DNA of 39,381 nt from Ascidiaceihabitans sp. (GCA_028248455.1 JAOKHV010000015.1:1-39381), one strand, 5' to 3'. Positions 25,958 through 35,325 are shown, counted from the stretch's first letter. The notes: generated by a model not told the origin, from the sequence alone. Made by a program: numbers and translations.

Positions 25958-27295
25958 ATGACCCAAGCCATGAAAATCGCCATCGTTGATGACGAACAGG
26001 ACATGCGCCAGTCGATCAGCCAATGGTTGGCGCTGTCGGGCTATGACACAGAAACATTCGCCAGCGCCGAAGATGCGCTGAAGGTTCTTGGGCCAGAGTA
26101 TCCAGGGATCGTGATCTCGGATATCAAGATGCCGGGCATGGATGGAATGCAGTTCCTTAAGAAACTGATGGGCAACGACTCGGCACTTCCTGTGATTATG
26201 ATCACAGGCCATGGTGATGTACCAATGGCCGTTGAGGCGATGCGTGTCGGTGCTTTTGATTTCTTGGAGAAGCCATTTAACCCTGACCGCATTAGCGAAC
26301 TGGCTAAAAAAGCCTCGGCATTACGTCGTTTGGTTATGGACAATCGTATTTTGCGTCGTGAATTGTCTGACGGCGGCCAGTTGATGAAAAAGCTGATTGG
26401 CGGATCACCTGTCATGGAGCGTTTGCGCGAGGACATCCTAGATTTGGGGCAGGCCGACGGCCATGTTTTGATCGACGGTGAAACAGGGACGGGTAAAACG
26501 CTGGTTGCGCACGCGTTGCATGCTGTTGGCAGCCGTGCAGGTAAGAAGTTTGTATTGGTCAGTTGTTCTGCGCTGGAAGACGAGACGTTAATCAAACGCT
26601 TGTTTGGTTCAATGCAACTAGAAGATGGTCAGTTGCCAGCGATCGAAGAGGCACGCGGCGGAACGCTGGTGCTTGAAGATATCGAAGCGCTGTCTGAAGC
26701 CACACAAGCACGCCTGTTAAGCGTGATCAATGAGCAGGGCACGCCTGCTGAAACGCGTATCGTCGGGATTTGCAATCTGCAAGAGGCAGGGCGTACCTGT
26801 GAGAACGCTTTGAGGTCGGATCTTTTCTATCGTCTTGCTGCCTTACGCATTATTGTACCACCGTTGCGTCAGCGCGGTGAAGATATTTTGACGTTGTTCA
26901 CCCGTTTGGGCGATCAATTTGCGGATGACTACGGTTGTGATTCTCCTAAGGTTTCGGCCCAAGAAGCTGCACAGCTTTTGCAGGCTCCTTGGCCGGGTAA
27001 CGTACGCCAGTTGATCAACGTGGCGGAACGTGCGGTGCTTCAATCGCGCCGTGGTTCGGGCAGCATCGCATCGTTGCTGATGTCTGATCACGAGGAAATG
27101 GAGCCGGTCATGACGACTGAGGGTAAGCCGTTGAAAGAATATGTTGAAGCGTTTGAGCGTATGTTGATCGATAACACTATGCGCCGTCATAAGGGATCTA
27201 TTGCTTCAGTAATGGATGAGTTGTGCCTGCCACGGCGGACTCTGAATGAAAAAATGGCCAAGTATGGCCTGCAACGCTCCGACTACCTCAAGTAG
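25958..27295 (+). CDS. dctD: DctD-like NtrC-family response regulator lacking GAFTGA
   Basis: 445 residues from ATG 25958 (GAGGAAG upstream). Receiver domain 6-120 with phospho-acceptor Asp55 (VISDIKMPG) and Lys105 (EKPFNP). AAA+ domain 145-370: Walker A GETGTGKT (174-181); after LFG (215-217) the GAFTGA loop is absent, replaced by SMQLEDGQLPA; Walker B GGTLVLEDI has Glu-Asp in place of Asp-Glu; the arginine fingers in RSDLFYRL remain. A Fis-type helix-turn-helix ends the protein (GSIASVMDELCLPRRTLNEK). GAFTGA contacts sigma-54, so this protein probably does not activate sigma-54 promoters in the usual way. Paired with dctB and followed by a terminator. Confidence 0.9.
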   Translation: MTQAMKIAIVDDEQDMRQSISQWLALSGYDTETFASAEDALKVLGPEYPGIVISDIKMPGMDGMQFLKKLMGNDSALPVIMITGHGDVPMAVEAMRVGAFDFLEKPFNPDRISELAKKASALRRLVMDNRILRRELSDGGQLMKKLIGGSPVMERLREDILDLGQADGHVLIDGETGTGKTLVAHALHAVGSRAGKKFVLVSCSALEDETLIKRLFGSMQLEDGQLPAIEEARGGTLVLEDIEALSEATQARLLSVINEQGTPAETRIVGICNLQEAGRTCENALRSDLFYRLAALRIIVPPLRQRGEDILTLFTRLGDQFADDYGCDSPKVSAQEAAQLLQAPWPGNVRQLINVAERAVLQSRRGSGSIASLLMSDHEEMEPVMTTEGKPLKEYVEAFERMLIDNTMRRHKGSIASVMDELCLPRRTLNEKMAKYGLQRSDYLK

Positions 27296-27311
27296 AAAGC
27301 CGAATGTGAAT

Positions 27312-27341
27312 GCAGGGATCAGTTGGTCCCTGCCTTTTATT
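27312..27341 (+). terminator. Terminator after dctD
   Basis: GCAGGGA (27312-27318) pairs with TCCCTGC (27327-27333), followed by CTTTTATT. Confidence 0.85.
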
Positions 27342-27746
27342 GCGTAGAAGCACCAATTTCCCAACATGTTGATGATTTTATTGCCAATTGCGCAAGCCTA
27401 GGAAGATTGTCCATTGTATTTGGGTCCCAAAAGTCATTATCTAGGGGTAAGAGATACTTACCTTTATTTTGTAAGCCTCTTTTTGAGTTTCGCTGTTGTG
27501 GACATTGGCTGGCTAAAATGACCGCCACGTTCATGCAGACCGATTAAGCCCCAAAAGGGCTGAGAGAACGCCGCCATCTTGGAATACCAATTTGCGGCAC
27601 TTAATGGATGCGCGGGCGACTATTGTTGCCGCGTGTCGGAGAAGAACGCGATGACGCGCGCGATAGCATTTTGCATCACAGCAGACGGGCTTTTGGCCTG
27701 GTTTTGCCGCGCGTCCATGATCGCCCTGACAAGACACATTCCCAAA

Positions 27747-27772
27747 ACGGCGGCCCCTCCGGGTGCTGCCGT
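27747..27772 (+). promoter_or_regulatory. Stem-loop in the long rne leader
   Basis: ACGGCGGC (27747-27754) pairs with GCTGCCGT (27765-27772), one wobble pair, 24 bases before the rne start. The gap 27342-27796 contains no gene I can support and is probably the rne promoter and a long 5' leader. RNase E controls its own mRNA through leader hairpins in E. coli; the same may hold here by analogy. Confidence 0.4.
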
Positions 27773-27796
27773 TCTTGCGTTGTGCAAACGGATAAT

Positions 27797-30538
27797 ATGC
27801 CTAAGAAAATGCTTATCGATGCCACCCACGCGGAAGAGACCCGTGTTGTTGTGGTTGATGGAAACAAAGTTGAGGAATTTGACTTTGAATCTGAAAATAG
27901 ACGCCAAATTGCTGGCAATATCTATCTAGCCAAAGTTACACGCGTTGAGCCGTCACTTCAGGCTGCCTTTGTTGATTATGGTGGAAACCGCCATGGTTTC
28001 TTGGCATTCAGTGAAATTCATCCTGATTATTATCAGATCCCTGTCGCGGACCGTGATGCCTTAATGGAGGAAGAACGTGCGTACGCCGAAGCGCAAAAAG
28101 TACGTGAAGACGAAGATGATAAACCAAAGAAACAACGCCGGTTGCGTTCGCGTACTCGCGCTGCAGAAGTTTATAGTGACGATGCTGTCATTTCCACCGA
28201 AGTTGAAATCGACGGTATGGAAACGATTGACCTATCAGCGGATGATGCAGTTGAGGGTTTAGACGCTGAAACTGTTACAGATGTAACTGTTGTTGAAGCA
28301 GAGGCTGTTGCTGTTGGAGTAGCTGAAGAAACTGTTGCCGAAGCTGAGGTTGAGGAAGCCACGTTTGAGGACACGACTTCGGAAGAGCCAGTTGTTGAGG
28401 CGACGGAAGATCCTACGATGTTTGGCGAGGCTGATGACGCTGAGGGTGAAGACTCCAAAGGTTCTAATGCATCCTCAAAAGATGACAGTATCGAGTCTGT
28501 AGTAGACGAAGACGACAGAGATGACATTCGCCCTGTGCGCAAACCGCGTGTACGCCGTTACAAAATCCAAGAAGTTATTAAAGTTCGCCAAATCCTTTTG
28601 ATCCAAGTGGTCAAAGAGGAACGCGGCAACAAGGGCGCAGCCCTTACAACATACCTATCCTTGGCAGGTCGCTATTGCGTCTTGATGCCAAACACGGCTC
28701 GTGGCGGCGGCATCAGCCGCAAGATCACCAACGCACAAGACCGTAAGAAACTAAAAGAGATCGCAAACGAGATCGAAGTGCCACAAGGCGCAGGTCTGAT
28801 TGTTCGTACTGCTGGCGCCAAACGCACCAAGGCTGAGATCAAGCGTGACTATGAATACCTGCAACGCATGTGGGAACAGATCCGCGAGCTGACTTTGAAA
28901 TCTATCGCACCTGCGAAGATCTATGAGGAAGGCGACCTGATCAAACGTTCTATCCGTGATTTGTATAATGGTGAGATCGACGAAGTGTTTGTTGAAGGTG
29001 AGCGCGGTTACCGCATCGCCAAAGACTTTATGAAAATGATCATGCCGTCACACGCCAAAAACGTGAAACGCTATGAAGACACGTTGCCATTGTTCGCCCG
29101 CTTCCAAGTTGAAAGCTATCTGTCTGGGATGTTTAACCCGATTGTGCAGCTTAAATCTGGTGGTTACATCGTGATCGGTATCACCGAGGCGTTGGTTGCT
29201 GTGGATGTGAACTCGGGCCGTTCGACCAAAGAGGGGTCCATCGAGGACACCGCGGTGAAGACCAACCTTGAAGCTGCTGAAGAAGTGGCCCGTCAGTTGC
29301 GTTTGCGTGACCTTGCTGGTTTGATAGTCATCGACTTTATCGACATGGACGAGCGTAAGAACAACGCAGCCGTTGAAAAACGGATGAAAGACAAGCTGAA
29401 GACAGATCGCGCCCGCATTCAAGTTAGCCGTATCTCTGGCTTTGGCCTGATGGAAATGTCGCGTCAGCGTCTACGTCCTGGCATGATTGAGGCGACCACA
29501 CAGCCTTGCCCATCTTGCCACGGCACTGGTTTGATCCGCTCTGACGACAATCTTGGTCTGTCTATTCTGCGCCAGATTGAAGAGGAGGGCACACGCCGTC
29601 GTACACGTGAAGTGTTGGTCCGTTGCCCAGTGGGGATCGCCAACTTCTTGATGAACCAAAAACGTGACCATATCGCGCATATCGAAGTGCGCTATGGCAT
29701 GTCTGTTTGCATCGAAGCGGATCCATCGTTGGTCACGCCTGATTTCACGATCGAAAAGTTCAAAACTGCAACACGCGCGTTGCCTGTTGCGAGTGCTGCA
29801 TTTGTAGCGCCTGACACCTCGGTTATGGACAAGATTGACGAAGCTGATGCGTTGGCTGCGGATACCGCCGCAGCTGCGGACATCGCGGCTGAGGTAGGTG
29901 AAGTGGTCGTTACCATTGATCAATCAGTAGCGGCACCTGTAGCGACTGATGAAGATGGCGAGGGCAAACCAAAACGTCGTCGTCGTCGTCGTCGTCGTCG
30001 CAAATCAAACGGTGATGAAGCTGCGGCAAACGGCGAAAACGGTGAAGAGGGCGCATCTAATGATGCTGCAGCTCCGGCTGTTGCCGCTGAGGGTGATGCA
30101 AACGTTGAAGCATCTGCTGAAGCTGTAAGTGAAGAAACTGTAGCTGAAGATGCACCAGTTGCGGAAGCAGCTGAAGAAAAACCAGCCAAGTCAAAGCGCA
30201 AACGTGCGCCGCGCGCTAAGAAAGTAAAAGAAGAAGCACCTGCTGACGAGGCTGTTGCAACTGAAGCTGCGGCTGAAGCACCTTCTGAGGAAGCAGTCGC
30301 TACCGAAGAAAAACCAAAGCTTAAACCAAAGCGCGTCCGCAAATCACGCGCCAAGGTAAAGGCTGCTGTAGCTGAAGAAGCACCAGAATCTGCGCCTGAA
30401 GCGGTTGTTGCTGTGCCAGTTGTTGAAGCGGCACCTGCACCAGTTTTTGAAGCACCAGCGCCTGAACCGGTTGCAGAATCTGCACCACAAGAACCAGCCA
30501 AGCCTAAGCGCCGTGGTTGGTGGTCACTTGGTAAATAG
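27797..30538 (+). CDS. rne: Ribonuclease E
   Basis: 913 residues from ATG 27797 (MPKKMLIDATHAEETRVVVV); the frame is open further upstream but without similarity. The S1 domain (about 35-90 and 255-300) is split by a ~160-residue acidic insertion (about 91-252), a known alphaproteobacterial trait. The catalytic domain holds Asp470 (VAVDVNSGR) and Asp513 (VIDFIDMD), and the Zn-link CPSCHGTG starts at 571. The C-terminal ~250 residues are disordered, alternating Glu/Ala-rich and Lys/Arg-rich blocks, including nine arginines in a row, probable RNA and degradosome-partner contacts. RNase E initiates mRNA decay and processes rRNA and tRNA. A strong terminator follows. Confidence 0.96.
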   Translation: MPKKMLIDATHAEETRVVVVDGNKVEEFDFESENRRQIAGNIYLAKVTRVEPSLQAAFVDYGGNRHGFLAFSEIHPDYYQIPVADRDALMEEERAYAEAQKVREDEDDKPKKQRRLRSRTRAAEVYSDDAVISTEVEIDGMETIDLSADDAVEGLDAETVTDVTVVEAEAVAVGVAEETVAEAEVEEATFEDTTSEEPVVEATEDPTMFGEADDAEGEDSKGSNASSKDDSIESVVDEDDRDDIRPVRKPRVRRYKIQEVIKVRQILLIQVVKEERGNKGAALTTYLSLAGRYCVLMPNTARGGGISRKITNAQDRKKLKEIANEIEVPQGAGLIVRTAGAKRTKAEIKRDYEYLQRMWEQIRELTLKSIAPAKIYEEGDLIKRSIRDLYNGEIDEVFVEGERGYRIAKDFMKMIMPSHAKNVKRYEDTLPLFARFQVESYLSGMFNPIVQLKSGGYIVIGITEALVAVDVNSGRSTKEGSIEDTAVKTNLEAAEEVARQLRLRDLAGLIVIDFIDMDERKNNAAVEKRMKDKLKTDRARIQVSRISGFGLMEMSRQRLRPGMIEATTQPCPSCHGTGLIRSDDNLGLSILRQIEEEGTRRRTREVLVRCPVGIANFLMNQKRDHIAHIEVRYGMSVCIEADPSLVTPDFTIEKFKTATRALPVASAAFVAPDTSVMDKIDEADALAADTAAAADIAAEVGEVVVTIDQSVAAPVATDEDGEGKPKRRRRRRRRRKSNGDEAAANGENGEEGASNDAAAPAVAAEGDANVEASAEAVSEETVAEDAPVAEAAEEKPAKSKRKRAPRAKKVKEEAPADEAVATEAAAEAPSEEAVATEEKPKLKPKRVRKSRAKVKAAVAEEAPESAPEAVVAVPVVEAAPAPVFEAPAPEPVAESAPQEPAKPKRRGWWSLGK
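29975..30001 (+). repeat. CGT trinucleotide tract in rne
   Basis: Eight CGT codons and one CGC encode nine arginines. Such a pure tract can change length by slippage without breaking the frame, altering an RNA-binding arm. Confidence 0.85.
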
Positions 30539-30562
30539 GCTAAGCACATAGTCACAGATTAG

Positions 30563-30592
30563 GGCGGTCCTTCGGGATCGCCTTTTTCTTTT
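30563..30592 (+). terminator. Terminator after rne
   Basis: GGCGGTCC (30563-30570) pairs with GGATCGCC (30575-30582) around a TTCG tetraloop, followed by TTTTTCTTTT. Confidence 0.95.
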
Positions 30593-30595
30593 ATA

Positions 30596-30829
30596 TTAGC
30601 TGGATTTGCGGATCACATAGGTCTGATCGTTGCCATTGGCTTTGCTGGATACCAATTCATGTCCAGCCTCCATGCAAAAATGTGGTACATCAATCACTGC
30701 TGCAGGATCGTCTGCGACCATTGTTAGCGTTTCACCTACTGCAATCGCCTGTAGGCGCTGGCGTGCTTTTAGGACGGGAAGAGGGCATAGAAGCCCGCGT
30801 GCGTCGAGATGTTTTGTTTCATTACTCAT
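30596..30829 (-). CDS. TusA/SirA-like sulfur-carrier family protein
   Basis: 77 residues from ATG 30829; the frame is open to 30910 but homologues start a few residues before LDARGLLCPLPVLKARQRL, which holds the persulfide cysteine (CPxP motif). VADDPAAVIDVPHFCMEAGH completes the small alpha/beta fold. Members relay sulfur for tRNA thiolation or sulfur metabolism; no partner tus or dsr genes are near. Divergent from ccdA, with 92 bases between starts. Confidence 0.88.
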   Translation of the reverse strand: MSNETKHLDARGLLCPLPVLKARQRLQAIAVGETLTMVADDPAAVIDVPHFCMEAGHELVSSKANGNDQTYVIRKSS

Positions 30830-30921
30830 ACCAGCCAGATAGGGCGATTGTTTCAAGCTGTCCACAATGATGTGACCGATCCTTAGGTGACGCGCCTGCT
30901 CAATTGACATATGGCTAGCCT

Positions 30922-31674
30922 ATGTTTGGAATTGATATCTTTGATGTAGGCCTGATCTCTGCAATGTCTGTGGCCCTGATTTCTGGCATCGTCAGCTTTC
31001 TGTCGCCCTGTGTTTTGCCGATTGTGCCACCGTATTTGGCATATATGAGCGGCGTAAGCATCAATGAGATGAACGACGAAGCCACGGGGCGCCGCAAGGC
31101 CATCATGGCAGCGCTGTTTTTTGTCATGGGACTAAGCACTGTCTTTATCTTGTTGGGATTTGCCGCGTCAGCTTTTGGTGCATTTTTTCTGCAAAATCAG
31201 GTGCTTTTTGGACAAATCTCAGGTGTCACGATCATTGTTTTTGGTCTGCACTTTGTTGGTATTTTTCGCATTCCATTCCTTGATCAAGAGGCGCGGTTAG
31301 ACGCGGGTGACAAGGGTGGTTCATTCTTTGGGGCCTATGTTCTTGGTCTTGCATTCGCTTTTGGCTGGACGCCCTGCATTGGTCCGCAACTGGGTGCAAT
31401 TTTAGCTCTGGCCGCGTCTGAGGGATCAGTTGCACGTGGGACGCTATTGCTGAGCATTTATGCAATTGGTTTAGGCGTTCCGTTTCTGTTGGCGGCATTG
31501 TTCATCAGCCGTGCAATGGGCGTGATGAACCGTATCAAACGTCATATGAAGACGATCGAGCGTGTGATGGGTGGCTTATTGATCATTGTTGGCTTGGCCC
31601 TATTGTTCAATCAGTTCTCAACCTTCTCATTCTGGCTTTTGGAAACCTTTCCGTTTCTTGCAAAACTTGGCTGA
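30922..31674 (+). CDS. ccdA: Cytochrome c biogenesis protein CcdA
   Basis: 250 residues with about six hydrophobic segments. The paired redox cysteines lie in SFLSPCVLPIVPPYLAYMSG and FGWTPCIGPQLGAILAL, as in CcdA, which passes electrons across the inner membrane to periplasmic thioredoxin-like proteins that keep apocytochrome c and other thiols reduced. The second membrane half ends VMGGLLIIVGLALLFNQFST. Single gene, divergent from the TusA-like gene; sulfur/thiol chemistry is a shared theme but no operon link exists. Confidence 0.95.
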   Translation: MFGIDIFDVGLISAMSVALISGIVSFLSPCVLPIVPPYLAYMSGVSINEMNDEATGRRKAIMAALFFVMGLSTVFILLGFAASAFGAFFLQNQVLFGQISGVTIIVFGLHFVGIFRIPFLDQEARLDAGDKGGSFFGAYVLGLAFAFGWTPCIGPQLGAILALAASEGSVARGTLLLSIYAIGLGVPFLLAALFISRAMGVMNRIKRHMKTIERVMGGLLIIVGLALLFNQFSTFSFWLLETFPFLAKLG

Positions 31675-31745
31675 TTGATCTGTTTCAAACGCCCTACTCT
31701 TGTCAAAAACCCGCGTTAGGGTGTTTGTGATTCAAGGGTGCGGAT

Positions 31746-32462
31746 ATGAGCAGTGATATCCAAAATATGGTCAAAACGCGTCGGGTGTTCTACATTCCGG
31801 GGTATGATCGGTCTCACATACGCCGATATCGCGAGTTGTACCGCACTGAGGGCACCGCGCAGGCAGCTATTTCAAACTATCAGCTAACGCTTAGCCCCAA
31901 ACAGGGTGGTGGCAACTATGGCTGGCAGGTCGACAGCGTCATTGATGGTGGTGCGGTTCATGTCGACGCTGAGATGCTGGTTTAGTCTGAAATCGTTCGT
32001 GACAGCATGGCCAATTCGATTACTGCGACCTACTGGCAACTTGTTCGCACGCCATGGATTTACATCGCGACAGGTGCATTGTGGCGGTTGATCATGGTGC
32101 GTGAAGCGTCTTGTCCTGATCAGTTTCGAGATCGTGAAGTAAAGGTTGGCAGCCAAGCGGTGATCAGCCCTTGGCATCTGCATCGCCATGAACGTCTTTG
32201 GGAGAATCTAGATTGATTCGATCCAACACGGTGGGGTACGGAGAATGGTAGGAAGTGTCACCGCGACGCGTACATTTCGTTTTCAGCAGGGAGTCGTGTT
32301 TGCCCGGGTGCAGGTTTTGCCATGGTTGAAGGTGTTTTGATCCTGTCACGTATTTTGCGGGATTTCCGAGTCGAATCGGTGGATGAAGAACCACCTGTTC
32401 CAGTGGCAGATTCGACCGTTATATCGCGCGATGGCATCCGTTTGCGCATTGTCCGTCGCTAA
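31746..32462 (+). pseudogene. One-frame remnant: hydrolase N-terminus joined to a cytochrome P450 C-terminus
   Basis: A single reading frame (238 codons before TAA) is broken by TAG at 31983-31985 and TGA at 32214-32216. The first part (TRRVFYIPGYDRSHIRRYRE; IVRDSMANSITATYWQLVRT) resembles a Rhodobacterales alpha/beta-hydrolase-like protein of several hundred residues. From about 32115 the frame becomes P450: VKVGSQAVISPWHLHRHERL, FDPTRW, then the heme-binding FSAGSRVCPGAGFA with its cysteine, and RILRDFRVESVDEEPPVPVA at the end. A deletion probably removed the hydrolase 3' part and the P450 5' part and happened to keep the frame; point mutations then added the stops. No functional product is expected. 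Confidence 0.82.
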
Positions 32463-32487
32463 CATTAGAAATGTCTGTCGCTAACAT
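32451..32487 (+). repeat. 15-base direct repeat at the end of the P450 remnant
   Basis: GTCCGTCGCTAACAT (32451-32465) and GTCTGTCGCTAACAT (32473-32487), one mismatch, 22-base period. The first copy carries the last codons and TAA of the P450 frame, so this is a local tandem duplication. Confidence 0.75.
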
Positions 32488-32553
32488 GTACCAATGAATT
32501 TTCGTCTGTTTTAGGGATACTTAACGAAAGTATCACTCAGGGGGGCGTAATAA

Positions 32554-33435
32554 ATGTTGGATCAAGTCACACAAATTACAAGCGGCGCAGGGTTTATTGC
32601 AGCCTTGGATCAATCAGGCGGTTCTACACCAAAAGCACTTGGTCTGTACGGTGTTGATGCATCAGCCTACGGCTCAGAGGAAGAGATGTTCGCTGAAGTT
32701 CAGCGCATGCGTGAACGCATCATCCTTGCCCCAGATTTTGACAACAACAAAGTCATTGGCGCGATCCTGTTTGAACGCACCATGGATGAGACAATCGCTG
32801 GCAAGCCTGTTGCGCACTACCTCTGGGAAGACACTGGTGTCGTTCCGTTCTTGAAGATCGACAAGGGTCTTGAGGACGAAGCTGACGGCGTTCAGTTGAT
32901 GAAGGCAATGCCACAGCTTGAGACCACATTGGCCAAAGCCAAAGGGGCGGGCATCTTTGGGACAAAAGAACGTTCTTTCATTAAGGCGGCCAACCTTAAA
33001 GGTATCGTAAAAATTGTTTCCCAGCATTTTGAGATTGCGCAAATGGTAATCGCTGCAGGTTTGGTTCCAATCATTGAGCCAGAGGTAGATATTCACGCCC
33101 CAGACAAGGCAGAAGCCGAAGACATGTTACGGGCTGCATTGTTTGCAGAACTGGCGCTATTGCCAAAAGGGCAACAAGTGATGCTGAAGCTTACGATACC
33201 TGAAAACGCTGGCGAGTATGACGAGCTTGCAGATCATCCGGCAGTAATGCGGGTTGTTGCTTTGTCAGGTGGCTACTCGACGGACGAAGCAACTGCACGA
33301 TTGTCGCGCAACAGCAAGATGATTGCTAGCTTTTCTCGTGCGCTCACCCAAGGGTTGCAACGTGATATGTCTGATACAGAATTTGACACGGCTTTGGCTG
33401 CAAATATCGACAAGATTTATAAAGCATCAGCTTGA
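32554..33435 (+). CDS. Class I fructose-bisphosphate aldolase
   Basis: 293 residues. GAGFIAALDQSGGSTPKAL, GAILFERTMDETIAGKPVAH, FLKIDKGLEDEADGVQLMK and LVPIIEPEVDIHAPDKAEAE are the class I (Schiff-base) pattern; the lysine in VMLKLTIPE is the probable Schiff-base residue, with a serine-glycine phosphate site in ALSGGYS. The enzyme cleaves or forms fructose-1,6-bisphosphate in glycolysis and gluconeogenesis. It lies downstream of the decayed hydrolase/P450 gene, and ends 3 bases from the convergent RHH gene. Confidence 0.94.
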   Translation: MLDQVTQITSGAGFIAALDQSGGSTPKALGLYGVDASAYGSEEEMFAEVQRMRERIILAPDFDNNKVIGAILFERTMDETIAGKPVAHYLWEDTGVVPFLKIDKGLEDEADGVQLMKAMPQLETTLAKAKGAGIFGTKERSFIKAANLKGIVKIVSQHFEIAQMVIAAGLVPIIEPEVDIHAPDKAEAEDMLRAALFAELALLPKGQQVMLKLTIPENAGEYDELADHPAVMRVVALSGGYSTDEATARLSRNSKMIASFSRALTQGLQRDMSDTEFDTALAANIDKIYKASA

Positions 33436-33438
33436 TCC

Positions 33439-33672
33439 CTAAAGTTTTTGATCACGCTCGGCCCTGATCGCCGTAAGTACATAAAGACGGATCGCAGAGG
33501 CCAAGCCAATATCTGCGGTCCGGTTTACATCAATTTCTGCTGCCAGTGCGTTAATAGGAATTGATTTTTCTGCCGATATACGTCGGAATTCCGTCCAAAA
33601 TTCGTCCTCTAATGAAACCGATGTTCGGTGTCCCTTAAGGGTGAGTGAGCGTTTGACAGGTCGTCTACTCAT
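33439..33672 (-). CDS. Ribbon-helix-helix domain protein
   Basis: 77 residues. PVKRSLTLKGHRTSVSLEDE supplies the DNA-binding beta strand, and FWTEFRRISAEKSIPINALA the first helix of the ribbon-helix-helix fold. A role as small transcription regulator is plausible. It overlaps the DUF4169 stop by 4 bases, which in turn overlaps fumC, making a fumC-DUF4169-RHH operon; the target is unknown. Confidence 0.85.
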   Translation of the reverse strand: MSRRPVKRSLTLKGHRTSVSLEDEFWTEFRRISAEKSIPINALAAEIDVNRTADIGLASAIRLYVLTAIRAERDQKL

Positions 33673-33854
33673 GACTTTGGTGTATCTAGTTTATGGCCAT
33701 CCAACAGGCGCACAACGTCATTGGTTGTTTGCGCCTGCTGGTCTTTTTCTGCTTTGGTCCGCCCGAACTTAGCCGCGTTGGCATCAGCTTGGGTTTGTTT
33801 TTCGCCCCGTGCCGTTGCCTTACGAAATTTGTTCAGGTTGACCGGTTCGCTCAT
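33669..33854 (-). CDS. DUF4169 family small protein
   Basis: 61 residues, highly charged and helical: [20 protein letters not shown] and [20 protein letters not shown] match DUF4169, a short alphaproteobacterial family without known function. It overlaps fumC by 4 bases and the RHH gene by 4 bases, so it is translated as the middle gene of that operon. Confidence 0.88.
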   Translation of the reverse strand: MSEPVNLNKFRKATARGEKQTQADANAAKFGRTKAEKDQQAQTTNDVVRLLDGHKLDTPKS

Positions 33855-35242
33855 TTTGGGCCGATCATGTTTTCTGGACGTACAACCCGCTCGAATGTTT
33901 CAGCGTCCACAAAACCAAGGGCGATTGCCTCTTCCTTGAGGGTGGTGCCATTTTTGTGCGCTGTCTTAGCAACCTTGGTCGCGTTGTCGTAACCGATTTC
34001 AGGGGCCAATGCGGTCACCAACATCAAGCTTTCGCGCATCAGGCGTTCAATGCGATCTGGGTCAGCTTGCAAATCAACCATAAGGTTGTCGGTGAATGCA
34101 GAGGACGCATCGCCCAACAACTGCATGGATTGTAGAACGTTATAGGACATCATCGGCTTGTAAACGTTCAACTCGAAATGGCCTTGTGAGCCTGCGAAAC
34201 CAACGGCTGCATCATTACCCATGACGTGGATACAAACCTGCGTCAGCGCTTCGCACTGTGTCGGGTTTACTTTGCCGGGCATGATGGATGAACCCGGTTC
34301 GTTTTCTGGCAATACCAGTTCGCCCAAACCACAACGTGGGCCAGATCCCAGCAGTCGGATGTCGTTGGCGATTTTGAACAGGGACGCCGCAACAGTTTTC
34401 AGCGCGCCAGATATTTCGACCATGGCGTCATGTGCTGCCAAAGCTTCAAATTTGTTCGGTGCTGTCACGAAGGGCAGGCCGGTGATTTCTGCCATGTTGG
34501 CAGCGACCATAACATCCCAACCCTTTTGGGTGTTCAAGCCTGTGCCAACGGCTGTGCCGCCCTGTGCCAGTTCATAAATGCGGCCCAATGCGTCGTTGAC
34601 GCGGCGGATGCCCATCGCAACCTGATGCGTGTAGCCTGAGAATTCTTGGCTCAGTGTCAACGGTGTTGCATCTTGGGTGTGGGTGCGTCCGATTTTGATG
34701 ATGCCATCGAACTGAACCACTTTGGCCTGCAATGCCGCGTGCAGTTTTTCCATACCTGGAAGCAACACGTCGCGTGCAGTCATTGCCGCAGAGATGTGCA
34801 TTGCTGTTGGGAATGTATCATTTGAGGACTGGCCCATGTTGCAGTGATCATTTGGGTGCACTGGATCTTTGGAACCGATCACGCCGCCAAGCAATTCAAT
34901 TGCGCGGTTCGCGATGACCTCGTTCGAGTTCATGTTGGACTGTGTGCCAGACCCTGTCTGCCAAACCACCAATGGGAAGTTGTCGTCGAATTTACCTTCG
35001 ATCACTTCACCTGCTGCCTCAACAATCGCGTTGCCCAGTTTTGGGTCAAGCGATCCTTGGGTCATGTTGGCTTGTGCGCAAGCTTTCTTGATCACACCAA
35101 GGGCGCGGACGATGGCGACGGGTTGTTTTTCCCAACCAATTGGAAAGTTGATAATAGAGCGCTGTGTCTGCGCACCCCAATACTTGTCCGAAGGGACTTC
35201 TAATGGGCCAAAGCTATCGGTTTCTGTACGGGTGTTTGTCAT
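33851..35242 (-). CDS. fumC: Class II fumarate hydratase
   Basis: 463 residues, the normal length. [20 protein letters not shown] at the start; [40 protein letters not shown] (catalytic His region) and [16 protein letters not shown] (family signature) follow. The enzyme interconverts fumarate and malate in the TCA cycle, needs no iron-sulfur cluster and is oxygen-stable. First gene of an operon with the DUF4169 and RHH genes. A weak hairpin at 35269-35285 lies between it and sspB. Confidence 0.97.
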   Translation of the reverse strand: MTNTRTETDSFGPLEVPSDKYWGAQTQRSIINFPIGWEKQPVAIVRALGVIKKACAQANMTQGSLDPKLGNAIVEAAGEVIEGKFDDNFPLVVWQTGSGTQSNMNSNEVIANRAIELLGGVIGSKDPVHPNDHCNMGQSSNDTFPTAMHISAAMTARDVLLPGMEKLHAALQAKVVQFDGIIKIGRTHTQDATPLTLSQEFSGYTHQVAMGIRRVNDALGRIYELAQGGTAVGTGLNTQKGWDVMVAANMAEITGLPFVTAPNKFEALAAHDAMVEISGALKTVAASLFKIANDIRLLGSGPRCGLGELVLPENEPGSSIMPGKVNPTQCEALTQVCIHVMGNDAAVGFAGSQGHFELNVYKPMMSYNVLQSMQLLGDASSAFTDNLMVDLQADPDRIERLMRESLMLVTALAPEIGYDNATKVAKTAHKNGTTLKEEAIALGFVDAETFERVVRPENMIGPK

Positions 35243-35268
35243 CTGGGCGCTCCTAGCGAATACGTTGC

Positions 35269-35285
35269 GTAGCGTTTAGCGCTAC
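35269..35285 (-). terminator. Weak hairpin between sspB and fumC
   Basis: GTAGCG (35269-35274) pairs with CGCTAC (35280-35285). No T-run, so termination of the sspB transcript is only possible. Confidence 0.3.
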
Positions 35286-35325
35286 AAACCCTAACAGGCA
35301 ATTGGAGTCAGTGCGCTAACATGCT

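Noticed and set aside
29920-30555. 211-codon minus-strand frame opposite the rne 3' end
   Set aside because: Extreme Ser/Ala/Gly repeats mirror the Glu/Ala-rich tail of RNase E on the other strand; not a gene.
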